Origin: an uncultured Clostridia bacterium
GTDB lineage: Bacteria > Bacillota > Clostridia > Christensenellales > UBA1242
Reading direction: 5' to 3'
Assembly: GCA_934756675.1 (NCBI GenBank)
Contig: CAKVLG010000008.1
Location: 1-51,655 of the forward strand
Length of the DNA: 51,655 bases
Below, one piece after another: positions 7,992 to 16,377 of this stretch. The translations under genes and the position numbers were made by a program. The notes beneath the pieces were generated by a model. It made no database searches, was not told where the DNA came from, and was given only the letters and a program-made list of their open reading frames with translations. Position 1 is the first letter of the stretch. Every line of letters begins with the position of its first letter.

Positions 7992-8489
7992 TTATTTTCT
8001 TCTAGAGTTTAATTCGTCAACAGCTTTTTTATATTCTTCTTCGCCAATAATTCCGTCATTCTTGAAATCTGTGAGTTTTTTGATTTTTTCATCAATCTCA
8101 CTATTGTCCATTTCTACCGATTCTTGCGAAGAAGCTTTTGGTTTTTCTTTTGCCGGAGCTGGCTCTGTTTTTTGTTCTTTGTCTTGTTCTTTTGTTTCGT
8201 CTACTGTTGAAACATGAATGCCATTGTCACCAATAGTGATGTATGGAATAATAGAGATTAAACCAATTGGACACATAACTATAGAAACAAATATTGCCCA
8301 ATTTCCAATTTCTTTTTTAAGTGGCACAAGCTGAGCATCTGTAAGATCTGCATATTCATTATTTTTTCTTGCTGCAATAAAGCAATAGATGCCAATTGGA
8401 ATTCCAATTAATGTAAAGCAATATAAAACGCCTACAATGTAACAAAGTATTGATGTCAAATTAAACCAAACAGATGATGAGTTTTTCAT
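7992..8489 (-). CDS. two-TM membrane protein with C-terminal SHOCT domain
   Basis: The 165-residue protein has two hydrophobic segments (about residues 10-40 and 62-88), then a low-complexity Glu/Lys/Pro linker (about 100-130). It ends in a SHOCT domain (IDEKIKKLTDFKNDGIIGEEEYKKAVDEL). SHOCT domains are short C-terminal modules thought to mediate oligomerisation. It is third in an operon after der and plsY, with a 9-base gap and a terminator behind it. Its specific role is unknown; the linker and SHOCT domain are probably cytoplasmic. Confidence 0.7.
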   Translation of the reverse strand: MKNSSSVWFNLTSILCYIVGVLYCFTLIGIPIGIYCFIAARKNNEYADLTDAQLVPLKKEIGNWAIFVSIVMCPIGLISIIPYITIGDNGIHVSTVDETKEQDKEQKTEPAPAKEKPKASSQESVEMDNSEIDEKIKKLTDFKNDGIIGEEEYKKAVDELNSRRK

Positions 8490-8498
8490 ATTTTCTCC

Positions 8499-9179
8499 TT
8501 ATATATCGTTGTGTTTCATTTTCTTTTTTGTAGACTTGAGCAAATCAACCTTACTTTCCCTGCCGACAAGCAAACGCTTAATGTTTTTTCTGTGAGCAAA
8601 CCAAGTAAGTGCAAAGATTGCAAATAGTAGCAAGCTTACAATCAAATTATATGGATAAGCAAGTGCCGTTCCACCGATATATCCCTTGATTTTTAATCCT
8701 TCGACAACAGTTAAAAGTGTAACGCAAAGGAAGGAAGCGACCGAGCCATACTTAAAGCAAAGCCAAGATACAGCAGCTATTGCAATAACGGCAAGTGTCC
8801 ACCATGGGTTTGCGACAAAGAAGACGCCAAGCATACACGCAATACCCTTGCCACCCTTAAAGCCATATACAACTGGATAAACATGCCCAAGAATTGCCGA
8901 AAAACCAGCGATATATAACGACAAGTACCAAAGTTCAGTAGTTTTACCAAAGATAAGTGTTGCAACAAAAGTTGGTATTGCACCTTTAAGTATATCCAAA
9001 ATTAAGTTTAGTAGACCAAGTTTAAAACCAAAATTTCTTAAGATATTTGTTGTACCTGGGTTACCACTGCCAAGTTTTGTAACGTCTTTATGCTTAGAAT
9101 TACTGATAATTCGAGCGACCGAAACATTACCACAAAGGTACGAAACAACTGCAACAATAACAATTTGCCACCAGGTCAT
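8499..9179 (-). CDS. plsY: glycerol-3-phosphate acyltransferase PlsY
   Basis: PlsY transfers an acyl group from acyl-phosphate to glycerol-3-phosphate in the membrane, the first step of phospholipid synthesis in most Gram-positives. The 226-residue protein has about five membrane segments and the family's three motifs: LGSGNPGTTNI (residues 36-46), GHVYPVVYGFKGGKG (about 98-112), and HRKNIKRLLVGRE near the C-terminus. Its start codon overlaps the der stop (TAATG), which indicates translational coupling. The charged tail after residue 205 is slightly longer than usual. Confidence 0.96.
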   Translation of the reverse strand: MTWWQIVIVAVVSYLCGNVSVARIISNSKHKDVTKLGSGNPGTTNILRNFGFKLGLLNLILDILKGAIPTFVATLIFGKTTELWYLSLYIAGFSAILGHVYPVVYGFKGGKGIACMLGVFFVANPWWTLAVIAIAAVSWLCFKYGSVASFLCVTLLTVVEGLKIKGYIGGTALAYPYNLIVSLLLFAIFALTWFAHRKNIKRLLVGRESKVDLLKSTKKKMKHNDI

Positions 9180-10507
9180 TAAATATCCTCCTCTTTTCTT
9201 GCTTTAAGTTCAATTTTTATTGGTGTACCACTAAAATCTATCGCCTTTCGAATACTATTTTCAAGGTACCTTAAATAATTATCGTTAACACACTTTGTAT
9301 CGTTAACAAAAAGTGTGAATGTTGGTGGGCACACACCCGTCTGTGTAGCATAATAAATCTTAAGCTTTTTGCCACCTTTTGTTGGCGGACTAGACAAAGT
9401 GAAAGCTTCTTGCAACAAATCATTAAACTCACCAGTTTTAACTTTTCTGTTTGCATTTGCATAGACAAGTTCAACTGTTTCGATAAGCTTTTCCATTTTT
9501 TTACCAGTCAATGCCGAAACAAATATTGCCTTGTAATAAGACATAAACGCAAACTCACGATCCATCTTTTCCTTGAACTTACGGATAGATTCTGGGTCTT
9601 TTTCAACTAGATCCCACTTGTTCATAACAATAACGCAAGGCTTTTGCTCGGAATTAATGAACATCGAAATCTTTAGGTCTTGGTCGGTTATTGGCGTGCT
9701 ACTATCAATAACCAAAACAGCCACGTCGCACGTTCTAACCGCATCAAGCGTACGGAAAATCGAATATCTTTCGATTGTTTCGTCTTCTACCGATCTTTTG
9801 CGACGCATACCAGCTGTGTCTACAAGCACATATTTCTTTTTATTAACTGTGAAAGGAATATCAACAGCATCACGAGTTGTCCCCGCGATTGACGAAACAA
9901 TAACCCTTTCTTCACCAACAAGCCTGTTTATAATGCTTGACTTGCCAGCATTTGGTTTACCAACAATGGCAATTTTTAGCGCTTCTTCTTTGTCGCCTTG
10001 ACCAGCACCCTTTGGAAAGTGCGATACAATGGCATCAAGCAAATCACCAAGATTACGTTCTTGCCCAGCGGAAATACCAATTGGTTCGCCAAGCCCAAGA
10101 GAATAAAAGTCGTAAACGTTTTCAATTTTATAGTCATCAAGTTTGTTAACAACAAGTATAACCTTTTTCTTTGCCCTTCTAAGTCTATCCGCAATAACTT
10201 TGTCTGATGGAACTAAACCCTGTTTACCATCTACCATATATAGTATTATGTCAGACATAGCAACCGCAATATCTGCTTGTTTTACTATGTTTTGAGAAAT
10301 TTCGTCTTTAGCATCGGTATCAATTCCCCCAGTGTCTACCAAAGTGAATTTGTTACCACACCATTCGCAATCAGCATAAATTCTGTCGCGTGTGACGCCT
10401 GGTAAATCTTCGACAATTGCTATACGTTTACCAGCAAGCTTATTAAATAATGTTGATTTACCAACATTTGGTCTACCAACAATAGCAACCAATGGAAATT
10501 TTGCCAT
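9179..10507 (-). CDS. der: ribosome assembly GTPase Der (EngA)
   Basis: Der is an essential GTPase for 50S ribosome assembly. The 442-residue protein has the diagnostic tandem G domains: first P-loop GRPNVGKST (residues 11-19) with DTGG and NKLD, second P-loop GKPNAGKSS (about 182-190) with DTAG and NKWD, then a KH-like C-terminal domain. Start ATG at 10507 has an AGGAGG site. A strong promoter stands directly upstream. It is first of a der-plsY-SHOCT operon, a gene order common in Firmicutes. Confidence 0.98.
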   Translation of the reverse strand: MAKFPLVAIVGRPNVGKSTLFNKLAGKRIAIVEDLPGVTRDRIYADCEWCGNKFTLVDTGGIDTDAKDEISQNIVKQADIAVAMSDIILYMVDGKQGLVPSDKVIADRLRRAKKKVILVVNKLDDYKIENVYDFYSLGLGEPIGISAGQERNLGDLLDAIVSHFPKGAGQGDKEEALKIAIVGKPNAGKSSIINRLVGEERVIVSSIAGTTRDAVDIPFTVNKKKYVLVDTAGMRRKRSVEDETIERYSIFRTLDAVRTCDVAVLVIDSSTPITDQDLKISMFINSEQKPCVIVMNKWDLVEKDPESIRKFKEKMDREFAFMSYYKAIFVSALTGKKMEKLIETVELVYANANRKVKTGEFNDLLQEAFTLSSPPTKGGKKLKIYYATQTGVCPPTFTLFVNDTKCVNDNYLRYLENSIRKAIDFSGTPIKIELKARKEEDI

Positions 10508-10527
10508 ACGTCCTCCTTTATTTGTTT

Positions 10528-10556
10528 ATTATAAAACAATTTTAATTTTTTTGCAA
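10528..10556 (-). promoter_or_regulatory. sigma-A promoter of der
   Basis: On the minus strand, TTGCAA (10551-10556), 17 bases, then TATAAT (10528-10533). It lies about 20 bases upstream of the der start codon. Confidence 0.75.
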
Positions 10557-10583
10557 TAAAAAAAGTCATACAATTGTATGACT
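10557..10583 (-). terminator. terminator of spoIIP
   Basis: The stem AGTCATAC / GTATGACT (10564-10571 with 10576-10583) is followed by a T7 run on the minus strand. It overlaps the spoIIP stop codon. Confidence 0.85.
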
Positions 10584-11754
10584 ATTGAATTTTTCGTTTC
10601 TTTCTTCCAAACAAACCTGCAAATAATTCGCTGAAAAATCTGCCAGTTTTATATCTTGCAGTCTTAGAAAATATGCACACAATGCCAAGCACTAACGCAT
10701 AAAAACCAATACCGCCAAGCAAAATATAAACAAAACTTATACTGGGATCACCTTTTGCTTCGAGTGCACTTACGCTAACACTTTCCCCCGCTAGGTTTGT
10801 TAGGTCGACATCTTGAAGTGTTGCAGCACTTGCGCTATCTGAACCAAACAAAACCATATCGAGTGTTTTTGAAAGTGGTACAGTGGACTTTAATGCTTTT
10901 TCTTTTTCTATCTTTTCGCAACCGAACTCAAAAAGCATTGCTCTTGGAGTTAATTGTTGGTTATAGTTCCCTTTTCCAATATAAATATCTTTAATAAGTC
11001 CTGGGTACACTTCATCGGCATAAGCTTTTATTGTTTTTGCAAACTTTTTGTTTTCTGCTGAGTTTTGGTTTGCAGCACCAACAACCATTCTAATCTTACT
11101 CATGCTTTCGCCATTGACTTTTGTTTCATATTCTTTTTTTGGTGTAGAGTCACGGTGAATATCAAACAATCCCGAAAGATTATTGTCTTTCAAAAGCGTT
11201 GCTGCTGTCGTTTGACTTCTTGTGTATGCACCAGAATTATGTGGCAAGTGCAAATTTTCACTATACGCAACTTCTATGCCAATTTTTTCGAACTGACTTT
11301 TTAGTCTTTTACCAACATCGTGAATACCACCTTTACCATAAATACTATCTGTACCGTCTGGCGTTATGTAGCATTCATCATTGTGAGTGTGATAAATCCC
11401 CACCTTTTTATTTGCAGCCGATGCCACTTGTTTTGTTCCTGCACTACGCCTTACGTTAACAACTGGCAACTTCACATCTTCTTTATATTTTGCCCTGCCT
11501 GTAAAGTCGTCTTTGTTCACTTCGACCACTTCATAAAGCTTGTTATCGCCGCTGATATATTCGTCGCCATTATCTATTGATTCACCTTTAACAAACACCA
11601 CTTTTGTTGGGTTATCCGCATCATAAACCGTGTAATACTTTTCGCTGACATCTTTCGCATGCACCTCGGTTATTTCTTTTATATTACTTTTAGCTGGTAA
11701 AATTAAACATATTGCTAAAATTAGCAGCAAACAATATAAACTAAATTTCTTCAT
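10582..11754 (-). CDS. spoIIP: stage II sporulation protein P (SpoIIP)
   Basis: SpoIIP is the membrane-anchored amidase and endopeptidase that, with SpoIID and SpoIIM, thins septal peptidoglycan and drives engulfment. The 390-residue protein has an N-terminal signal/anchor (residues 5-20) and the catalytic-domain motifs VGIYHTHNDECY (about 118-129), LFDIHRDS (about 197-204), and the conserved FEFGCE. A C-terminal membrane segment (about 345-365) with a basic tail is present; many SpoIIPs have only the N-terminal anchor. Its start overlaps the stop of the upstream membrane-protein gene (TAATG), so the two are coupled. Confidence 0.93.
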   Translation of the reverse strand: MKKFSLYCLLLILAICLILPAKSNIKEITEVHAKDVSEKYYTVYDADNPTKVVFVKGESIDNGDEYISGDNKLYEVVEVNKDDFTGRAKYKEDVKLPVVNVRRSAGTKQVASAANKKVGIYHTHNDECYITPDGTDSIYGKGGIHDVGKRLKSQFEKIGIEVAYSENLHLPHNSGAYTRSQTTAATLLKDNNLSGLFDIHRDSTPKKEYETKVNGESMSKIRMVVGAANQNSAENKKFAKTIKAYADEVYPGLIKDIYIGKGNYNQQLTPRAMLFEFGCEKIEKEKALKSTVPLSKTLDMVLFGSDSASAATLQDVDLTNLAGESVSVSALEAKGDPSISFVYILLGGIGFYALVLGIVCIFSKTARYKTGRFFSELFAGLFGRKKRKIQ

Positions 11755-12458
11755 TACTTTGCCTCCTTTGTAGCTTTCTTTTTACTCTTTGGTTTTAGTT
11801 TGCCATTCTTCTCGGAATCGTATGTATGAGTTTCGTAATTAAACTCTTTTTTACCTTCGTCTTTTTTAGCGGCTTCAAAGGCTCTTCCCAAAAATTCGCT
11901 TGTTGCTACCGAAACGATAATGCTTATAATCATTGTACCAAAAGCGCCGCCAACACCAAGTCCAAGCACCGAATTTATACCAGTTGCATGGTTGACAATG
12001 AATTGCACAGTTTGTGCCAAAGTTACACCAAGAATAGCACAAATGAATGCATTTCTTCGACTTCTGCCAAGAATATATGCAACCAAGCCCGAAACAATAC
12101 CATACACAATAAATGGGTCAACAATCAATGTTTCTGGGCTAGCTGGCATAAGCCATTCCAAGCCATAAATAATGCCCGCAACCAGTATTGTGCCAATTAT
12201 TGCTCTAAGCAAATCTCTGCTAAAACCAACCGAAATCAAAAGATAAATACATATGCATAGTGGCACCAAAAAACCGCCAATTGAAAAACAAAAATATTGC
12301 GTTACATAAATCGGCGGAATAATTAACCCTATTGCAATAACAAGCATAATCAAAAGCGCTTGCTTGTCTGTAAGTCGCATTTGGTCAAGTATTCTTTGCC
12401 CAGCACCAAACATAATCAGCATGATTAAAATTGTTACAATTAATAAACTTGTAGACAT
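11754..12458 (-). CDS. DUF1614-like integral membrane protein
   Basis: A 234-residue protein with about seven to eight hydrophobic segments and a Lys-rich cytoplasmic tail (KKKATKEAK end). The motif LTDKQALLIMLVIAIGLIIP, followed by FSIGGFLVPLCICIYLL, resembles the DUF1614 membrane family. The function is unknown. The start is ATG 12458 with GGAGG and T6, rather than the upstream in-frame ATG at 12509. Translational coupling to spoIIP suggests a sporulation-related role. The ribosome binding site lies inside a strong hairpin (see the regulatory entry). Confidence 0.65.
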   Translation of the reverse strand: MSTSLLIVTILIMLIMFGAGQRILDQMRLTDKQALLIMLVIAIGLIIPPIYVTQYFCFSIGGFLVPLCICIYLLISVGFSRDLLRAIIGTILVAGIIYGLEWLMPASPETLIVDPFIVYGIVSGLVAYILGRSRRNAFICAILGVTLAQTVQFIVNHATGINSVLGLGVGGAFGTMIISIIVSVATSEFLGRAFEAAKKDEGKKEFNYETHTYDSEKNGKLKPKSKKKATKEAK

Positions 12459-12507
12459 AAAAAACCTCCATTTTATTGTAGTTTGCGTAAAATGGAGGTA
12501 AATATTC
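12459..12507 (-). promoter_or_regulatory. terminator-like hairpin sequestering an RBS, with sigma-E-like promoter in its loop
   Basis: A perfect 11-bp stem (12488-12498 with 12465-12475 on the minus strand) is followed by T6 and then the ATG of the DUF1614-like gene. It can terminate the rluA transcript, and its 3' arm contains the GGAGG site. On the minus strand GAATATT (12501-12507) and CAAACTAC (12478-12485), 15 bases apart, resemble a sigma-E promoter. A start from there would omit the 5' arm and free the ribosome binding site. Confidence 0.5.
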
Positions 12508-12514
12508 ATTATTA

Positions 12515-13360
12515 CTAAAATTGAACATTTTTTAGTTCTATTGTTTTACCGTCAAGGTATCTAAGGCAGCTGTTCGCGTCAAAATGGAAAATAACTTTAT
12601 ATGCGACTAAATCTTGCTTTGTCTTTTTGAACTTTTTGTTATATTCGTTTTTACCATACTTCCCATCGCCAACAATTGGCAAGTTAACAAAGGCCAAATG
12701 CGCTCGTATTTGATGCGTTTTTCCAGTAACTAGCTCCACATCGAGAATAGCTGTTTCTCCGTTTTGCGAAACAAGTGTATATTTTGTTTCAATAGGTTCG
12801 TACCCTGGCAATTTTTTATCACTTATATATACTTGAGATTTTTTGTTATCCTTAAACAAAAACGCTTTTAAATCCGCCTTTTTTTGCGGCTTGCCAACAA
12901 CATTTGCAAGGTAATGTTTCTCTAAGGTGCGGTTTTTGAAAGCTTTATATAACTCGTTATATGTGTTTTCATTTTTTGCAAAAATCACAAGTCCTTTTGT
13001 GTTTCTGTCTATTCTGTGGCAAGCGAAAACTTGTTTTTGCAATTGTTTTTCTAAAACTGCTTTAACGTTTTTTGCTGCATCAGACTGAACTTCCATGCCA
13101 GAAGGTTTGTTAACCACCACAATATTGTCGTCATCGTAAACAATTTCTAGATCTTTGCAAGAAAGCATTTCGGGCGTCGTGTACACTTGCAACTTGTCGC
13201 CAAAAGACAATATGACGTCACGATTTTCCCTTTCACCATTTATTTTTATGTCTTTTTTCCTAAACAACTTTTGAACAGATGAATAGCTGAGCCCACACTG
13301 CGCGCTTGTCAAAAATTTAGAAAGCTTTTCGCCCTTGCCTTTGTATTCCAGTTGCAACAT
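12515..13360 (-). CDS. RluA-family pseudouridine synthase
   Basis: It isomerises specific uridines in rRNA or tRNA. The 281-residue protein has an N-terminal S4 RNA-binding domain (about residues 12-60) and the catalytic motif HRIDRNTKGLVIFAK with the catalytic Asp118. Further RluA signatures are VVVNKPSGM, LVTGKTHQIRAHLA and PIVGDGKYG. Start ATG 13360 follows AAGGGGG. It overlaps the 3' end of feoB by 44 bases in another frame, so it is probably co-transcribed with feoAB. Which of RluA, C or D it matches cannot be settled from sequence alone. Confidence 0.92.
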   Translation of the reverse strand: MLQLEYKGKGEKLSKFLTSAQCGLSYSSVQKLFRKKDIKINGERENRDVILSFGDKLQVYTTPEMLSCKDLEIVYDDDNIVVVNKPSGMEVQSDAAKNVKAVLEKQLQKQVFACHRIDRNTKGLVIFAKNENTYNELYKAFKNRTLEKHYLANVVGKPQKKADLKAFLFKDNKKSQVYISDKKLPGYEPIETKYTLVSQNGETAILDVELVTGKTHQIRAHLAFVNLPIVGDGKYGKNEYNKKFKKTKQDLVAYKVIFHFDANSCLRYLDGKTIELKNVQF

Positions 13361-15197
13361 TTTTGCCCCCTTGCGATTTTAGTTTAACTAATATTACCAC
13401 AACAAAACACACGCTTGCAATTAAAATAATAATTCCACAGCAAAGCAAATAGTTTTTAGAAAAAATGCATTTTGCAAAGCATTGAATAGCATATGCGAGC
13501 AAATATGCCAGCAAAAATTGATAAACTAGCATTTTTAGCATTTGTTTTGCTCCCACCTGCATCTTGATGTTCTTTAATGCTGCGACACATGGCGTGTAGA
13601 CCAAAATGAATATCATAAATGCTATTGCCGTTTCTTTTGTGAAAAATATATTGCTTGTAGGGTCAATTAGACTGCCAGCTAGCCCAGTCAAACTCACACC
13701 ATTGACAACAGCAAATGTTGTTATCACAAGTTCTTTTGCAATTATTCCGCTAAGCAAAGCAACAACAATTCCCACGCTAAACCCAAGCGGTCTAAACAAT
13801 ACTGTTAGAGGCTGCGAGATTTTGTATAATATGCTTTCTTCGATATTTGCGCCCACATAGGCAAACCCAAAACTGAAATTTTCGACAACAAAAAGTAAAA
13901 TACTAAAAGACACAACTGTTGTAAAAATTCTAGCAACAAACTCTTTTATTGCAAAGAAAGTCGTTTGCCAAAGTGTTTTGAATTTTGGCAAACACAATCT
14001 TGGAACTTCCAAAATTAGGCACTCTTTTTCTTTGTCTTTTTTACTCAAAATAAAAGTTATTAAAAGTGCCAAGGCAAAACTGAAGCAATAGATTACAAAA
14101 AGCCACAAAGCTTTGTATTTTTCAAAAAATAGCGACAGTATGAGCAATAATACCGGCAACTTTGCGTTGCAAGTCATTACCCCAAGCCCACAAATAGCAC
14201 GGCGCTGAACATTTTTGTTTTCTAGCCCCTTTGTTAAACTGACCGCTGTTGTTGTGCAACCAAAGCCAAGCAACAACGCGAATATCGCCTTACCTGTTAG
14301 TCCCACTTTTTTTAGTAACCTATCGAACACAAAAGAAATGCGTGCCATATAGCCAGAATGTTCTAGAATACCAAATGCAATATACATAATTGTTAGTTGC
14401 GGCAAAAATCCAAGTACACTACTAATTCCTGCAAAAAGCCCGTCTTGTAAAAAGTAAATAAACCAACCAGTGCCAAACTTAGCCTTAGTAATTGTTATAA
14501 TAAAGCCAAATAACTTGTCTATCACAAAAGTAAAAATGCTAGATATAAAACTACCGATAAATCCGAAAGTTACAAAAAATACAAAACCAATTATCAGCAA
14601 AAATATTGGAACTGCAAACAAATCTGACATAAAAATTTTGTCCATTTTCGAAAGTTTTGGCACCGAAATTGTTGCCTTGCATAAGCTTTCCCAGTCTATA
14701 TTTTTTTGTAGTTTTGGTTTATATTGTTCCTTGTTTTTACAAATTTTAGCGGCAATTTTTTCAACTTGTCTTTTGTTTCTAGCATCGAGTACAAAAACTT
14801 TACACCCCGTTAATTGTTCGATTTTATCGGATATTCTATCTGACATAGTACCAGTTTTATTAATAAAAATAATGGTATTTATGTTTTTTTCTATCAATAA
14901 TTTTGTCAGTCTTACCCCACGCTCTAAACATGAAGAATCTAGAACATTAATAACAATATCACTTTCGTCAAGGTAAGACAAAAAGTTAGCCGCAACCTTT
15001 TCTTCTTGCGTGTTCCCTTCGAGCGAATATACGCCCGGCAAATCTACAATGTCACAATTCAAAAGCTTACTACTCTTTATTATTTTGTCGACAGTTACAC
15101 CATGCCAATTACCCACTTTTTCGTGGCTACCAGTCAAGTTGTTAAAAAGCGTTGTCTTTCCTGTGTTTGGATTTCCAGCTAAAACAATTCTATTCAT
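13317..15197 (-). CDS. feoB: ferrous iron transporter FeoB
   Basis: FeoB imports Fe(II). The 626-residue protein has an N-terminal G domain (P-loop GNPNTGKTT, DLPGVYSL), a helical GDI-like segment and a polytopic membrane domain. It is somewhat short for the family. Two oddities: the G4 motif, usually NxxD, reads NKTG, and the first gate motif, usually GCxxPA, reads GCTTTA; the second gate keeps a Cys (MTCNAKLP). Guanine specificity or metal choice may differ. The start ATG 15197 overlaps the feoA stop by 8 bases and has a GAGG site, so feoA and feoB are coupled. Confidence 0.93.
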   Translation of the reverse strand: MNRIVLAGNPNTGKTTLFNNLTGSHEKVGNWHGVTVDKIIKSSKLLNCDIVDLPGVYSLEGNTQEEKVAANFLSYLDESDIVINVLDSSCLERGVRLTKLLIEKNINTIIFINKTGTMSDRISDKIEQLTGCKVFVLDARNKRQVEKIAAKICKNKEQYKPKLQKNIDWESLCKATISVPKLSKMDKIFMSDLFAVPIFLLIIGFVFFVTFGFIGSFISSIFTFVIDKLFGFIITITKAKFGTGWFIYFLQDGLFAGISSVLGFLPQLTIMYIAFGILEHSGYMARISFVFDRLLKKVGLTGKAIFALLLGFGCTTTAVSLTKGLENKNVQRRAICGLGVMTCNAKLPVLLLILSLFFEKYKALWLFVIYCFSFALALLITFILSKKDKEKECLILEVPRLCLPKFKTLWQTTFFAIKEFVARIFTTVVSFSILLFVVENFSFGFAYVGANIEESILYKISQPLTVLFRPLGFSVGIVVALLSGIIAKELVITTFAVVNGVSLTGLAGSLIDPTSNIFFTKETAIAFMIFILVYTPCVAALKNIKMQVGAKQMLKMLVYQFLLAYLLAYAIQCFAKCIFSKNYLLCCGIIILIASVCFVVVILVKLKSQGGKNVATGIQRQGRKAF

Positions 15198-15408
15198 AAC
15201 AGTCCACCTCACTTGCTGCGTCACGGTCTAAAATAAAAACACTTCCAAGCACACCAACAAGTATGCAGCCAGAAAGTTTAGATTTTTTTAACACTTCAAT
15301 TTTTGTATTTGGTTCTATGCCTATTTCTTTTAGGCGCACAGCAAGTTTTTGGCTTGCATTAACTTTTCTAATTATTTTGTTTCCAAGCTCACAATCAATT
15401 AATCTCAT
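15190..15408 (-). CDS. feoA: FeoA family protein
   Basis: A small SH3-like protein (72 aa from ATG 15408) that accompanies FeoB and is thought to modulate it. Recognisable features are the LGNK start, the central RLKEIGIEPNTKIEVLKKS and the terminal beta strand VFILDRDAASEV. No clear ribosome binding site precedes the start. An upstream GTG (15429) would add seven residues but also lacks one. A terminator for nrdR ends only about 20 bases upstream, so expression may depend on read-through or on a promoter inside that region. Confidence 0.85.
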   Translation of the reverse strand: MRLIDCELGNKIIRKVNASQKLAVRLKEIGIEPNTKIEVLKKSKLSGCILVGVLGSVFILDRDAASEVDCYE

Positions 15409-15428
15409 AATACATAATATTTTTTGCA

Positions 15429-15462
15429 CAAAAAAAATAGACCATTTGGCCTATTTTTTACT
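15429..15462 (-). terminator. terminator or attenuator between nrdR and feoA
   Basis: The stem AATAGGCC / GGTCTATT (15437-15456) is followed by T8 on the minus strand. It overlaps the last codons of nrdR. Confidence 0.75.
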
Positions 15463-15924
15463 ATTGTTTTTAATAATCTCTTCAAAGTCGTTGATAAACT
15501 CAAAGAATGTTGAGATGTCTTTGAATTGCTTATAGACAGAAGCAAACCTAACATAGCTAACTTCGTCCAAGTTCTTAAGCCCTTCCATAACATATTCACC
15601 AATTTTATTTGTAGAAATTTCTTCGTCCAAACTGTTATAAACTTTTTTTTCAATGTCACTGACGAGCTTATCAATATCTCGCATGGATACTGGTCGTTTT
15701 TCGCATGCTTTTATAATGCCAGCCTTAATTTTAGCAGAATTAAAAGGTTGCCTTTCGCCATTCTTTTTAATAACAAGCACTGGTGTCGTTTCGATAGTTT
15801 CATATGTTGTAAAACGTCTGCCACATTCCAAGCATTCGCGTCTTCTTCTTATTGAATTAGATTCTTCACTTGCTCTCGAATCTATAACTTTACTTTCTTC
15901 GCAACCGCAATAAATACACTTCAT
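15451..15924 (-). CDS. nrdR: transcriptional repressor NrdR
   Basis: NrdR represses ribonucleotide reductase genes when dATP is high. The 157-residue protein has the standard layout: an N-terminal zinc ribbon (C3-x2-C6 and C31-x2-C34, in MKCIYCGCEE and RRECLECGRRF), then an ATP-cone domain (VLVIKKNGERQPFN onward, about residues 49-139). The segment VSYVRFASVYKQFKD is diagnostic. A perfectly spaced promoter (15946-15974) and an AGGAG site precede it. Confidence 0.97.
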   Translation of the reverse strand: MKCIYCGCEESKVIDSRASEESNSIRRRRECLECGRRFTTYETIETTPVLVIKKNGERQPFNSAKIKAGIIKACEKRPVSMRDIDKLVSDIEKKVYNSLDEEISTNKIGEYVMEGLKNLDEVSYVRFASVYKQFKDISTFFEFINDFEEIIKNNSKK

Positions 15925-15945
15925 TTGTTTTTTTCTCCTATTGCT

Positions 15946-15974
15946 AGTATACCATAAATGATAGTTTCTTGCAA
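15946..15974 (-). promoter_or_regulatory. sigma-A promoter of nrdR
   Basis: On the minus strand, TTGCAA (15969-15974), a 17-base spacer, then TATACT (15946-15951). It lies between ylmC and nrdR. Confidence 0.7.
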
Positions 15975-15978
15975 CGAT

Positions 15979-16287
15979 TTAGTTTTCTTTTTTAACTTCG
16001 CGTTTACTTTTATATTGCTCCAGGTTTTGAAGTTCGTTTGGAACTATTGGTGTCATGACACTTGCCCGCTTAACTAAGATTACATCTTCGCCAATCTTTC
16101 GAAGTTCGTTTATTGGAATAAATATATCGTCGCTTTTTTTGAACAGTTTGCGTTCCCCAGGAACCATTACGCCTTTTATCGTACCTTCGTCCTTATCAAA
16201 GATAATATCCTCCACACGCCCCATTCGCTTACCATTGAGCACATTGATAATTTCTTTTTCGCGTAATTCGTTAAATGTAATATCCAT
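15979..16287 (-). CDS. YlmC/YmxH-family sporulation protein (PRC-barrel)
   Basis: A 102-residue protein of the PRC-barrel type found as YlmC and YmxH in sporulating Firmicutes. Signatures are FNELREKEIINVLNGKRMG, followed by VEDIIFDKDEGTIKGVMVPG. YlmC is often encoded beside sigG or sigE, as here, and is assumed to have a sporulation role, though the mechanism is unknown. It diverges from sigG with a 90-base gap. There is no strong ribosome binding site. Confidence 0.85.
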   Translation of the reverse strand: MDITFNELREKEIINVLNGKRMGRVEDIIFDKDEGTIKGVMVPGERKLFKKSDDIFIPINELRKIGEDVILVKRASVMTPIVPNELQNLEQYKSKREVKKEN

Positions 16288-16377
16288 ATTAAATAATATT
16301 CTTGAACTACCAAAAATATTTACATTGTATAAAAATAATTACGTATGGAAACAATACCAATAAACTTGGAGGTAAAC

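Noticed and set aside
9573..10001. Plus-strand 142-codon ORF opposite der
   Set aside because: It is a shadow of der: der has all its GTPase motifs, promoter and RBS, while the plus-strand ORF has none and no recognisable domain.
16321..16377. Sigma-F/G autoregulatory promoter before sigG
   Set aside because: A GTATA element is present, but no CATxxTA-like -10 occurs 16-18 bases downstream, so I could not support it.
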